Shown here: positions 24,106 through 41,750 of the stretch, piece by piece
Layout: each line of letters starts with the position of its first letter
Numbering within the stretch: the first letter of the stretch is position 1
Source: Sparassis latifolia
Lineage: Eukaryota; Basidiomycota; Agaricomycetes; Polyporales; Sparassidaceae
NCBI GenBank assembly: GCA_018466975.1
Contig: CM031559.1
Span: 2,170,001-2,234,000 of the forward strand
Length of the DNA: 64,000 bases
Direction of reading: 5' to 3'
Program-made: the position numbers and the translations under genes
The notes under the pieces: model-generated
Told to the model about the DNA's origin: nothing
Database searches by the model: none
What the model saw: the letters and a program-made list of their open reading frames with translations, nothing else

Positions 24106-26905
24106 TGGTGCATGACAGCAAGCCATGACTTTACATTCTGGTAATGGCGAGACTCAATTTGCCAAAAAATTGCCAACCTGGCTCTCCTTCTTTGGTGCAG
24201 TGTGTTAAGCTTGGAGGACTATCTGAAACTTGTAGCAGAGGATTTATAAAGTTAAATTCCATCATTTTATGAGTTCCTAGTATATGGTAAGCTATGGCTT
24301 TACATTCTGGTAATGGTGTGACTCAACTAGTAAAACACTCGCCATCCTGGCTCTCCTTCTTTGGCGAAGTTTGTTAAACTTGGAGGACTGTCTGAAATTT
24401 GTAGTAGGGGATTTATAAAGTGAAGTGCCACCATTCTATGAGTTTCTGGTATATGGCGAGCCATGGCCTCACATTCTGGTGAAGGTGAGACTCAATCAGT
24501 AAAAAATCAGCAATCTGACTCTTCTTCTCTAGTAAAGTTTGTCAAACTTGAGGGACTGCCTGGGATTGATAGTAGCTGCGGTATCAAGTGAAGCACGATC
24601 ATTGTTTGAGTTTCTTGTAGATGGGAGCTATAGCTTAATATCCTGATAATGGCTAAACTCAACCGATAAACACATCACTAACCTGGCTCTTCTTCTCTGG
24701 TGAAGTTAGTCAAACTTGAAGCACTGTCTGGAATTTATGGTAGACATTTCATAATGTGAAGTGCCATCACTTTCTGAGTTCCTGATCAATGGTGAGCCAC
24801 AGCTTCATATCCTGATAATAGCTAGACTCAACCAGGAAAAAAATGACCAATCTGGCACTTGTTCTCTGATAAAGGTTGTCTAACTTAAAGCACTGTTTAA
24901 AAATTGAAGTAAATGTTATATCAAGTGGTGCCAGCATTTCGTGAGTTCCTTATAGATGGTGAGCCACAGGGAAAATGTAACTGGCAATCTGATACTTCTT
25001 TTTTCACATACACTGATGAATTTCATATGATACAAAGTACTAACTATAAGTTGTAGCAGTAGCTATATACTGTGATTTGTGTTTGTACATTTTGGCAAAG
25101 TGTGGATGCACTGAGATTCAATGCTGACAATCTGCTATTTATTATAAAGTGAAGTATCTAAGCCTTTCAAAACTTAGAGCAGCAGTTGCATTACTATTCA
25201 ATGCCAGTGTTGTATGACTTCGTAGTTGGTTGTGAGCCACATCTAATCATCCTAAATACACTCACAAGTTAGCGTGCTAACTGGCTGTGATAATCTTATA
25301 TATATATAATATGGAAGAGTGACTAAATCTTACAACAGCAGTTGTATGCTCTAAATTAGAAGCCTTGCATTACTTCTTGAAGTTTAGCAAGATACACAGC
25401 CATTCTAATGATCTGTGAACACTTTGAGAAGTTCAGCATACAACTTACCATTTCTCTGCATGATACTATGTGTAATAAAGTACAACACTTTATATGCGAG
25501 ATATGAAGTTGTGGTTAGTTTTGATTGTAATCACTTAGTGTTATGTGAAGAATTCAATATTGTCTACCTTTAATGAACTTCACGTGACTTGCTGAACTGG
25601 TCAAGGAATCACACTTTCCTTTTTAGTCTTTGAGTGCACACACATCTACATGAACATAATGGCTCCTATATGAGTTTTCTTCTATACATCTGAGATTCTT
25701 CTTTAATACATTTTTCTATCTACATTAAAGGATGGTGATTACATACACCTTATATCAGAGCTAGATAGATTTTTGACAAGCTTATAAGAAGTTTATAGAG
25801 CTCAGAGTGAAATATTCTAACTCTTTCGAAGTAAACTTTGCTGTTTTTTGAGAAGTAAAGCTTGCCAATCACTTAACGTTACAGTTAACTACATGTTGTC
25901 TTGAAAAAGATACATCTGTCATTTTTTAACAAATGTCTGACATTTAGTTATATGAGAAGCAAAACACACTTTATAAACTTAAGTGTAGTTCTCTCCAAAG
26001 AGTTACACTTAATTGTTATTGAGAATTAATATCTGTTAAGTCACAATATGATATTGCCACTCCAAGTTGCAGTTTATACTCAACAGTATATAACTTTGGC
26101 CATAAGTTTCAGATGATACTCTGTTGCATACAGACTTCATTACAGAAGCAGTGCCAGCTGGTCATTTAGCATTTTTATGTGTGAAACCATGGCTGGCCAT
26201 CAATCAGGAACTTATAACATGGTGGCCCTTCACTTTATACAACAGCTGTTATCAATTTCAGACAGTGCTTCAAGTTGAATTAACTTTACCAGAGAAGGAC
26301 TGCCAGATGAGTGAAGAATCACCAGATTAAGTTTAGCCATTGTCAGAATGTGAAGCTATGGCTCAATGTCTATCAGAAACTCATGAAATGGTGGTGCTTT
26401 ACTTTATATACCAACTGCTACAAATTCCAGATAGTGCTCTAAGTTCTATGAACTTTGCTAGAGAAGGAGAGCCAAATTGCTGAGTTTTTTACTGGTTAAG
26501 TCTCACCTTCACCAGAATGTGAGGCCATGGCTCGCCATATATCAGGAACTCATAGAATGGTGGCACTTCACTTTATAAATCCCCTACTACAAGTTTCAGA
26601 CAGTGCTTCATGTTTGATGAACTTTGCCAGAGACAGAGAGGCAGGTTGGCGAGTTTTTAATGGTTGAGCCTCGCCTTTACCAGAATGTGAAGCCATGGCT
26701 CACCATATATCAGAAACTCATAAAATGGTGGCATTGCACTATATAAATCCTCTACTACAAATTTCAGACTGTCATCCAAGTTTAACAAACTTTACCACAG
26801 AAGGAGAGCCAGGTTGGCGAGTTTTTGGCGAATTGAGTCTCACCGTTACCAGAATGTAAAGCCATGGCTCATCATATACTAGGAACTCATAAAATGGTGG
26901 CACTC
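24106..26905. repeat. ~168-bp satellite units arranged as an inverted repeat
   Basis: On the left, units of about 168 bp run forward (starts near 24119, 24288, 24457, 24626, 24792). Each has ACATTCTGGTAATGGCGAGA-, CTGGCTCTCCTTCTTTGG- and ATTTATAAAGTGAAGTGCCA-like words. On the right (about 26080-26905), four or more units have the same words reverse-complemented (TATATCAGGAACTCATAGAA, CACTTCACTTTATAAATCCC). The AT-rich middle (about 25000-26080) holds units too diverged to phase. Similarity is highest at the outer edges and falls toward the centre. No coding sequence is present. The arrangement is that of a foldback element with tandem-repeat arms, or an old palindromic satellite. Confidence 0.8.
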
Positions 26906-27374
26906 TTGAGACAGTGTGACATCTCATCAATCCTTGCCTGATTTGGAATAATTTGGCTGACAAATTTCCTTTTTAGAGATGTGATGTGACACCTGGCGCC
27001 GCGGCGAGCTGCCTTCAACCTGTCTCAAGGATGCTCTAAAGTGCATTTATATGTTCCTCTCCAGCTTGATCCCCTTGCAATGCATTTAGACATTAAGTAG
27101 GATGTTATTTAGTAGACTTGTGAAGGTTTTTTGATTTTTGTGAGCCCAGAGGAGCTCAGGACCTTGCACAAGAAATTTGGGCTTCGAGTCATTTTCACAT
27201 CTTTCTGGCTCTCATAAACCATCCAGGCAAATCTAGTCTCCAATATTTTTGTAGAAGTATACATAGTACTAATACATGTACAAAAAAACTCCAAGGCAAA
27301 GTGTGGAAAAGTGAGTGAGAAAAAGCCAAGTGTTTTAAGGAGTGGTAGTGTCTCAAGGACCGGTAGATGACTGT
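26906..27374. other. Spacer with a GC-rich spot, no gene
   Basis: A short sequence between two repeat systems. TGTGACATCTCATCAATCC near 26917 and GATGTGATGTGACACCTGGC near 26977 bracket a GGCGCCGCGGCG spot. The inverted CTTGAGACAG / CTGTCTCAAG pair (near 26908 and 27017) could be ends of a small insertion. No open frame worth calling. Confidence 0.35.
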
Positions 27375-28375
27375 AGTGTCATTTTTTGTAGTCATTCTTA
27401 TAGGCACATATGTAACACTTTCTAGTGTCATTTTTTGTGGTGGTTCTTATAGGCACATTTATAACAGCTTTTAGAGTTATTTTTTGTAGTGATTCTTATA
27501 GGCACATATGTAACACTTTCTAGTGTCATTTTTGTGGTGATTCTTAGAGGCAGATTTGTAACAGTTTCTAGTGTAACTTTTGGTAGTGACTCTTATAAGT
27601 GCATTGATAACATTTTTTTGTAGTGATTCTTATAGGTGCATTGGTAACAGTTTCTAGTGTAATTTTTTGTGATGGTTCTTATAGGCATGTTGATAATGGT
27701 TTCTAGTGTCATTTTTTGTACTGATTCTTATACGACATTTGTAACAGTTTCTAGTGTCATTCTTGTAGTAATTTTTATAGACACATTTGTAATAGTTTCT
27801 CGGATTATTTTTTGTAGTAATTCTTATGTGTACATTTGTAATAGTTTCTGGTGTTATTTTTTGAAGTGATTCTTATAAAACATTTGTAACACTTTCTAGC
27901 ATCATTTTTTGTAGTGATTCTGATATGCTTATTTGTAATAGTTTCTCAGGTTGTTTTTTGTAGTGATTCTTATGTGTACATTTGTAATAGTTTCTTGTGT
28001 TATTTTTTGTAGTGATTCTTATAAAACATTTGTAACAGTTTCTAGTGTCATTTTGTTTAGTGATTGTTATAAGCACATTTGTAACAGTTTCTAGTGTCAT
28101 TTTGTTTAGTGATTGTTATAAGCACATTTGTAACAGTTTCTAGTGTCATTTTGTTTAGTGATTGTTATAGACACATTTGTAACAGTTTTTAGTGTTATTT
28201 TTTGTAGTAATTCTTATAGACCATTTGTAACACTTTCTATTGTCATTTTTTGTGGTGATTCTTTTAGGCACATTTGTAACAGTTTCTAGGGTCATTTTTT
28301 GTAGTAATTCTTATTGAACATTTGTAATAGCTTCAAGCGTTATTTTTTGTAGTGATTCTTATAGGCACATTTGTA
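27375..28375. repeat. 49-bp minisatellite, left arm
   Basis: About twenty degenerate units, T-rich on this strand, with GTAACAGTTTCTAGTGTCAT and TGTAGTGATTCTTATAGGCA words. Copies near 28025-28160 are almost identical and mark recent expansion. The complementary array is at about 39945-40685. Confidence 0.9.
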
Positions 28376-29374
28376 ATCTCTTGTTATATCATTTTTCAAT
28401 GTAAGAATTATAGACATCATTACAAGACATCAGTATAATACTTTTTATGGCCATTACACACTTATACTAGGTAATCTTTTTAGCTCTGAAAGTTCCATCA
28501 CTTATAAAAATGATGCTCTTTATTTCTCACGAATCATAACTTTTAAAGGCTCCTGACTTTCCCAATTTGGGCAATTTTAAGGTTAGAAATCTTATAAAAG
28601 TGCAGCAAAACCCCGAAAAATTAGAGGCATGACCCAAATAACCATAGGTACCTTAGGTAAGTTAGTTTCCAAATTGAGAAACTGACTAAGCAGGCCTTCT
28701 TGTTGTCCACCTCAGTATTGCAAAAGTGGTTTATCATTTAAATCTTGACAAAATCAAGTGTTCTAATATGCTAACTAGGTCGATTTCTTAATTTCAATTC
28801 AATAGTGATGGTTACAATGCATTAAACTCTATATAATGCTCTATAGGATGTAAATTCAATGTTCTTTAAAATCAAGCTGTTATGTGTTATCTAATCTAAG
28901 TGCTGTGATGTACGACAACTCAGTTAGCCACTAGTCAATCAGGTTCAGTTATCGTACCTGCTATGCGAAGCATTGGCCCACTCCAAACAAGTTGTCAGCA
29001 TGAGGTATTCTATAACAGAGACATTAAACTGGCCAAGGTCACAGTATTTCTGCTGCAGTTGGCAAGCATTCACAGAGAAAGATGACATGGTGAGAGGATA
29101 AAATAATCTCATTATTGACTTCAAGTGCTATATTATACATGAGAAGTGGCCCACAACATGAAATAAGGAGTCACAAGGATAGTTGAACTGCCACTGCACA
29201 CCACAACACCACATTGTTGGACATTACAAAACAGACAAAGGGTGGGTAAAACAATTTTCTTATGCTCTGAGACTTTTTTTGAGATTCAGTGAATACAGGC
29301 CAATTACCCACCCCTCCTTCAGAGATCTTATGTTGTGGCTGACTGGCATAGCCACCTCTTGGCTTAGCTTAACA

Positions 29375-29836
29375 GAAATATAGAAGCTAAGCTCAATAAA
29401 AAATATGTGAGCTAAGCTCAACAGACAATATATGAGCCTAACTCAATAGAAATAAATGAGCCAGGCTTAACAGAAATATAGGAGCTAAGCTCAATAAAAA
29501 ATATGTGAGCTGAGCTCAACAGACAATATATGAGCCTAACTCAATAGAAATAAATGAGCCAGGCTTAACAGAAATATAGGAGCTAAGCTCAATAAAAAAT
29601 ATGTGAGCTGAGCTCAACAGACAATATATGAGCCTAACTCAATAGAAATATATGAGCCTAACTCAATAGAAATAAATGAGCCAGGCTTAACAGAAATATA
29701 GGAGCTAAGCTCAATAAAAAATATGTGAGCTGAGCTCAACAGACAATATATGAGCCTAACTCAATAGAAATAAATGAGCCAGGCTTAACAGAAATATAGG
29801 AGCTAAGCTTAATAAAAAATATGTGAGCTGAGCTCC
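29375..29836. repeat. 98-bp higher-order tandem repeat (4 x ~24 bp)
   Basis: Units start at 29375, 29473, 29571, 29693 and 29791, that is 98 bp apart except one interval of 122 bp caused by an extra 24-bp subunit. Each unit contains four related ~24-bp subunits with AGCTAAGCTCAA / GAGCCTAACTCAA / GAGCCAGGCTTAA cores. Units are almost identical, so the array is young. It lies in the core of the foldback-like structure. No coding role is seen. Confidence 0.9.
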
Positions 29837-30580
29837 ACTTCAGGATATCTCCTATCTCTAGCTCTTAGTCTCAATATAATCTACTCCTTGTTTTAGCTAA
29901 AAGCCTCCTTGGAGGTAGTCTGCTCATGAGATTTGTGGATGACCCACTGGTCTAGTGAGACATTCCACAGTTGGGGAGGTCCTGATGTAATAATGATAAA
30001 CTCAGAATTTATATATTGCAATAAGAAAACAATGTGCTAAGATGCAGTGAACTCTGGTCTATATATGACTAACTACAGTACAACAAGGAGAACATCCAGG
30101 TGGAGGATGATTCTGGTGAAGCATGCATGAGGATTATATAGTAGATATACATAGGGTGAAGTGTAGGTTATGTTGAGGAGTATATGTGGGTGAGAGGAGC
30201 CTCTCTAGTGGTTACGATTCCTGAGATACGAAGAGAATCATTCTTATAAGCGGTGGGCCTTTGGAGGCTGATCTGAACTGTGACGCACTTTTCCCCAAAC
30301 TGTGGGAAAATCCTGGAGATAGAACTTAGCTACAAACATTCTAATAACTCTTCTTACCCAACTACAAGTTGACTATAGGTAGACATTCAAAACAGTTGTA
30401 TTGAAAATCAGCGCGACTTGTATAGATAACCATCAATAGATGCATGACTGTAGTGCTTAGATTAGATAACAGATAACAGCTATATGTCAGGGAACATTGA
30501 AATTACCTTCAATGGAGTGTTGTACTGAGTTTAATGCATTGTAATCATTACTATTGAATTGAAACCAAAAAATAGACCTA
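29837..30580. other. AT-rich non-coding core and start of the right foldback arm
   Basis: No gene is seen. From about 30440 the sequence mirrors 28826-28905 and so belongs to the right arm. CACTTCAGGATATCTCC..AGCTCTTAG near 29840 recurs loosely near 42790, hinting at a shared dispersed repeat. Confidence 0.4.
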
Positions 30581-30585
30581 GTTAG

Positions 30586-31224
30586 TGTTACGTGGCAGCG
30601 AAACACGAGTGGCTAGTCGAGTCATCACGAGACAAGGTCTTAGTCTAAGACACAAGTCCGTTCAAGTGACACTTCTGGCGATGTCCTCGCACTGAAGGTC
30701 GATCAGAGTTCGTTCTTATGACTCGTAGTAGCTGTCTGCTACTGACAGTCGATCTCAGTTAAAGGCAAGTGAAAAGCTGGTTTAATGGTAACCAGGTCGA
30801 GATGGGATCCAGCTCGATGAGGTCATCTACTTATACAAAAGGTATCCGCAGTACTACGCAGTAATACAGGATCGTTCATTGGCTAGATAAGGTGAAACGA
30901 TGTCTGGGCAAGGTAACAGCGAGGAAGTAATATGTATGAAAAGCTGAGTAAGATTGTGAGAGATAATCAGTACTAATGGGGATAACAAGTCGTGTATCAG
31001 AACGAGGTAAAGATGAGGCACACATGCACGTTTTGCATGTGTGATAAGAAGAAGGTCCAGAGTTGGATCCGATGTAACCCTAGACTAGGGGTTCTGGACA
31101 TCTGGGTAGAGAATCGGAGGTTGCGCTCTGATGAGTCACGTATTGGATCACGTGGTCTGGTAAAGTAAAGGGAACGAAGAAAGGAAAAAGAAAAGATGCG
31201 CCATAACTGAGGAGCATTATAACA
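30586..31224 (-). repeat. 3' LTR of the gypsy element
   Basis: 639 bp, TGTTAC..TAACA. It is identical to the other LTR except at three transition differences (near 30592, 31078 and 31220). A short purine-rich stretch (GACGGGAGCTGA on the minus strand, 31225-31236) next to it is a plausible polypurine tract. Confidence 0.95.
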
Positions 31225-31271
31225 TCAGCTCCCGTCTAACGTTTCTTGTCCCACAAGGAATATTGTAGTCT

Positions 31272-32015
31272 TCATCGTCGGCGGGGGCAGTCCCGAACAT
31301 AATGATCACCTCCACATCTGTAGCATGTCCACCGGCCGGTTCGTGATCCTCATTCATGTGTACGTCCATCACGATAGGGATGACTGCGATGCGAAGAAGT
31401 CGATGCGTGCGAGAAGGAGGGTTGCGATAGTGGGGATTGACCAGTAGGTACATGTGAACGAGGGGGGCGAGGTTGAACAGGAATTGGTTCAGGTGATGAG
31501 CGAGGAGTGGATGTGGGTCTTCCACTAGTGGTGTATCCGAGGATGTGTCTGATGTCTTTGTCCCCATGCTCCCTCCATATCTCCTGCGCTGTGCGAGTGA
31601 CTGTACTGCGCATTAGAGACCAGACTTGGTCAACTCTGGTTTGGGCTCTACTCGTCCTCTCCTCTGCTGCGATGAGCTCTTGTCTGGCCGTCTGCATCCA
31701 CTCGACCATTTCTAATGCTCGCTGCATAGAAACCACCGCTTGTCGATCTTGCGGGCGATTCCTCAGGGCAACTAGAATGTCTGTAAAGTTGACGGGGATG
31801 CGGATGGCAGAGACTAGACGTGTGGCAAATTCTTGTTTGTCCGATGCATGACTGAGTTCAATTGAAGGTGAAGGCGATGAAGTGTGGATGAAGGGTGTCT
31901 GTGTTCGGGAGGGTACTCCATTGACAAGCATAGGTGATGCGGGGATGCTCATGATTGTGGAAACGACTTCAGCGAGTATGTTGTGAACAAGGTCATCAAT
32001 AGCAAAAGTGGGCAT
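31272..32015 (-). pseudogene. Extra gypsy ORF with C-terminal CCHC-like zinc knuckle
   Basis: From ATG 32015 (MPTFAIDDLVHNILAEVVST) this frame encodes about 247 residues. The middle is helical (QRALEMVEWMQTARQEL, EERTSRAQTRVDQVW), then comes a Ser/Pro/Arg-rich linker, then CYRCGGDHYVRDCPRRR. That is a CX2CX3HX4C zinc knuckle like those of Gag proteins. One in-frame TGA (31350-31352) precedes the knuckle. The frame ends at TGA 31272, or at 31236 if that codon is also mutated. It lies downstream of integrase and chromodomain, next to the 3' LTR, where fungal chromoviruses usually have nothing. It could be a second Gag-like nucleic-acid chaperone, or a captured host gene. It has no obvious similarity to this element's own gag. 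Confidence 0.6.
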
Positions 32016-32050
32016 TGATGATACATCGCCCTCTCCTCCTTTTATACCTT

Positions 32051-32356
32051 TCAGTCATTAAGGGGATTGCGGTTATCTGTGAGGTAAAATAGAATGTCGT
32101 GGATGCGGGTGATAATCAAATAGATGAAAATCCATTGGGCGATGAAGAGTATTCCCACGGAGATAAGAACTGCCCGGTCAGTTCCAAGCATCGTTCTGAT
32201 CACCCCAGCTGTTAGCGTGTGGGTTGTCTCATGTGAAGAGTGTATGTTCAATGAGTCGTCTGATAAGGATTCTGTGGACGATCCAAAGGAAAGCGAGGGT
32301 TGTACAGTGGAGGACAATTAGAAAGATAATGAGGAAGGCCGTCGTGGTAGTCATTC
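32051..32356 (-). other. Two overlapping hydrophobic small ORFs in the gypsy element
   Basis: From ATG 32356 a 41-residue frame reads MTTTTAFLIIFLIVLHCTTL and onward through one membrane span. It overlaps, in another frame, a second hydrophobic run (RAVLISVGILFIAQWIFIYL, near 32130-32190) that ends at 32051. Both have a single strong transmembrane segment. They sit between the end of pol (TAG 32372-32374) and the zinc-knuckle ORF, the position of env-like genes in some retroelements. One ancestral two-span protein split by a frameshift is possible. I do not claim an envelope gene: no signal, glycoprotein or fusion features are visible. Confidence 0.4.
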
Positions 32357-32371
32357 CAGTTTCCTTGTCCT

Positions 32372-33827
<1,456 letters not shown>

Positions 33828-33830
33828 TCA

Positions 33831-35450
<1,620 letters not shown>

Positions 35451-35471
35451 AAGACTGTGGTTTCAGTCTCT

Positions 35472-36158
<687 letters not shown>

Positions 36159-36181
36159 TTATTTCAAAAACCCAACTGGGT

Positions 36182-38716
<2,535 letters not shown>

Positions 38717-39059
38717 CTATGTCTACACGTAGACTGCACACTGTCCTCAACTAAGTGGGTTCGTTCGTCGTCGGCTAACAAGCCTGTAGAGTGTCTTCTG
38801 TCTTCAAACTGGTACACCTATTTGCTGATTGCTCAAGTGATTACCTCAGCCTCCTCGGCCTATTGGTCTCTCGGACAGACCCCTCTCCGAAGATGAGTGA
38901 TCAGTCTATCCCTTCAGCTACCTCGATTACAGAGTAATCTCAAACGGTGCTTTAGCAATCGAATCGGGTGTATCGTTTAGTCTTCAAGGTTCGGTCCGGT
39001 TGGTAGTTCATTGTTAGACTTTTTTGGAAGTCACAGAGAGTAATAAGATCTCGACCTAA

Positions 39060-39698
39060 TGTTACGCGGCAGCGAAACACGAGTGGCTAGTCGAGTCATC
39101 ACGAGACAAGGTCTTAGTCTAAGACACAAGTCCGTTCAAGTGACACTTCTGGCGATGTCCTCGCACTGAAGGTCGATCAGAGTTCGTTCTTATGACTCGT
39201 AGTAGCTGTCTGCTACTGACAGTCGATCTCAGTTAAAGGCAAGTGAAAAGCTGGTTTAATGGTAACCAGGTCGAGATGGGATCCAGCTCGATGAGGTCAT
39301 CTACTTATACAAAAGGTATCCGCAGTACTACGCAGTAATACAGGATCGTTCATTGGCTAGATAAGGTGAAACGATGTCTGGGCAAGGTAACAGCGAGGAA
39401 GTAATATGTATGAAAAGCTGAGTAAGATTGTGAGAGATAATCAGTACTAATGGGGATAACAAGTCGTGTATCAGAACGAGGTAAAGATGAGGCACACATG
39501 CACGTTTTGCATGTGTGATAAGAAGAAGGTCCAGAGTTAGATCCGATGTAACCCTAGACTAGGGGTTCTGGACATCTGGGTAGAGAATCGGAGGTTGCGC
39601 TCTGATGAGTCACGTATTGGATCACGTGGTCTGGTAAAGTAAAGGGAACGAAGAAAGGAAAAAGAAAAGATGCGCCATAACTGAGGAGCATTGTAACA
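39060..39698 (-). repeat. 5' LTR of the gypsy element
   Basis: Direct repeat of 30586-31224. In minus-strand orientation this is the upstream LTR that would drive transcription. The sequence just inside it (TTAGGTCGAGATCTTATTAC on the minus strand) is where a primer-binding site should be, but it does not begin with TGG. Confidence 0.95.
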
Positions 39699-39944
39699 GT
39701 TAGCACTTTAGAACATTCAATTTTATTAAGATTTGAGTGACAAACCACTTTTGCAACACTGAGGTGAACAGCAAGAAGACCTGCTTAGTCAGTTTCCTAA
39801 TTTGGGAACTGACTTACCTGAGGTACTCATAGCTATCTAGGCCATGTCTCTAATATTTCCGCTTTTTTCCGCCTTTTTTAAAAGATTTCTAACCTGAAAA
39901 TACACTTGCCTAAATTGGGAAAGTTAGAAGCCTTTGAAGTTACA

Positions 39945-40685
39945 ATTCCTATAAGGACTACAAAAATTAATCCAAGAAACTATTATAAATATGCCTACAA
40001 GAATCGCTATAAAAATGTTATCAATGTGCCTATAAGAATCATTCAAAAAATGACACTAGAAACTGTTACAAATGTGCCTGTAAGAATCACTACAAAAAAT
40101 GACCCTAGAACTGTTACAAATGTGTCTACAAGAATTACTACAAAAAATGACTGTAGAAACTGTTACAAATGTGTCTATAAGAATCACTACAAAAAATGTT
40201 ACCAATGTGCCTGTAAGAATTACTATAAAAAATGCCTCTAGAAACAACTACAAATGTGCGTATAAGAATCACTAGAAAAAATGACACTGGAAACTATTAC
40301 AAATATGCCTATAAGAATCACTACAAAAAATGACACTAGAAACTATTACAAATGTGCGTATAAGACTCACTACAAAAAATGATGCTACAAATTGTTACAA
40401 ATGTGTTTATAAAAATCACTACAAAAAATGTTACCAATGTGCCTATAACAATCACTACAAAAAATGACCCTAGAAACTGTAACAAATGTGCGTATAAGAA
40501 TCACTATAAAAAATGACACTAGAAAATATTACAAATATGCCTATAAGAATCACTACAAAAAATGACATCAGAAACTGTTACAAATGTGTTTATAAGAATC
40601 ACTACAAAAAATGACGCCACAAACTGTGACAAATGTGTTTATAAGAATCACTACAAAAAATGATGCTACAAATTGTTACAAATTA
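39945..40685. repeat. 49-bp minisatellite, right (inverted) arm
   Basis: About fifteen degenerate units, A-rich on this strand (AGAATCACTACAAAAAATGA, CTAGAAACTGTTACAAATGT). This is the reverse complement of the array at 27375-28375. Confidence 0.9.
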
Positions 40686-40849
40686 CTGTGCCCTGCGTCT
40701 TGTCATACGTAGCATGCATGCAGCATGGAGTTCAGGACAGCAGAACCATGGTACTATGCCAGAGTACTCTGAACCAACTGAGACTCAAGAACGTTCCTTG
40801 AGGAACACAGCAGATGAGGAAGTATTGCCTGGCATGGCCTCATGCTAAA

Positions 40850-41750
40850 GACCAGGGTTGACCTCTTCAAGTGTTTGTGTCATTGGTGCACAGAGGGTGG
40901 GTGGACATGAGAACACCAGGTATACTGATTTGCCAACCGCTTGATGGTGGGCCGAGAGTAAAGTACTGAATACAGCCAAGGATTGGCCGACACAAAAACT
41001 CAAGGTATACGCTTGATGGTGGGCCGAGTTTAACATATTGAATACAGCCAGGGATGGGCCGGCATGAACATCTTGAGTATGGAATGCTACACCAATGCGG
41101 TGGCCGAGTCTAGAATGTGAGATACAGTCATACATGGGCCGACAGGAGAACTCTAGGTACACACCTGACAGTGGGCCGAGTCTATCGAATACAGCCAAGG
41201 ATCAGCCAACACAAAAACTCTAGATACACACTTGACAGTGGGCCGAGTCTAATGTATTGAATACAGCCAGAGATGGGCCGGCATGAACATCTTGGGTATG
41301 AAATGCTACACTGATGCAGCGGCCGAGTCTAGAATGTGGGATACAGTCACACATGGGCCGACAGGAGAACTCTAGGTACACGCTTGACGGTGGGCCGAGT
41401 CTAATGTATTGAATACAGCCAAGGATGGGCTGGCATGAACATCTTGGGTATGCAATGCTATGCCGACGTGGCCAAGGATCGGCCGACATAAAAACTCGAG
41501 GTACATGCCTGACAGTGGACCAAGCCTAATGTATCGAATACAGCCAGGGATGGGCTGACATGAAAATCATGGGTACAAAATGCTACGGCTGTGTGTAAAG
41601 TATAAGACACAGCCAAGGATCGGCCAACATGAAAACTCAATGTACACACTTGACGGTGGGCCCAGAGTAAAGTACCAAATACAGCCAAGGATCGGTCGAC
41701 ACGAGAACACTCAATCATTTGCCTTGTCCATGGGCTGAGTCAAGTATGTC
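40850..41750. repeat. GC-rich minisatellite, ~153-bp higher-order units
   Basis: A pair of ~75-bp subunits repeats: CGGTGGGCCGAGTCTAATGT + ATTGAATACAGCCA, and GCGGCCGAGTCTAGAATGTG + GGATACAGTCA. A full period is about 153 bp (for example 41230 to 41383), with about six periods. Open frames here are by-products of the repeat. The GTGGGCCGA core links it to the arrays at 19.2, 22.6 and 59.2 kb. Confidence 0.85.

Noticed and set aside
27375..28375. CRISPR-like array (regular repeats)
   Set aside because: There are no unique spacers; the whole 49-bp period is repeated and degenerate, and the context is eukaryotic.
32051..32356. Envelope gene of an endogenous retrovirus
   Set aside because: Only single membrane spans are seen. 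There is no signal peptide, cysteine-rich surface domain or cleavage site, so I call them hydrophobic small ORFs.
40056..40247. Hydrophobic repeat peptides in the 49-bp arrays
   Set aside because: They are by-products of the tandem repeat and appear on both strands of both arrays.
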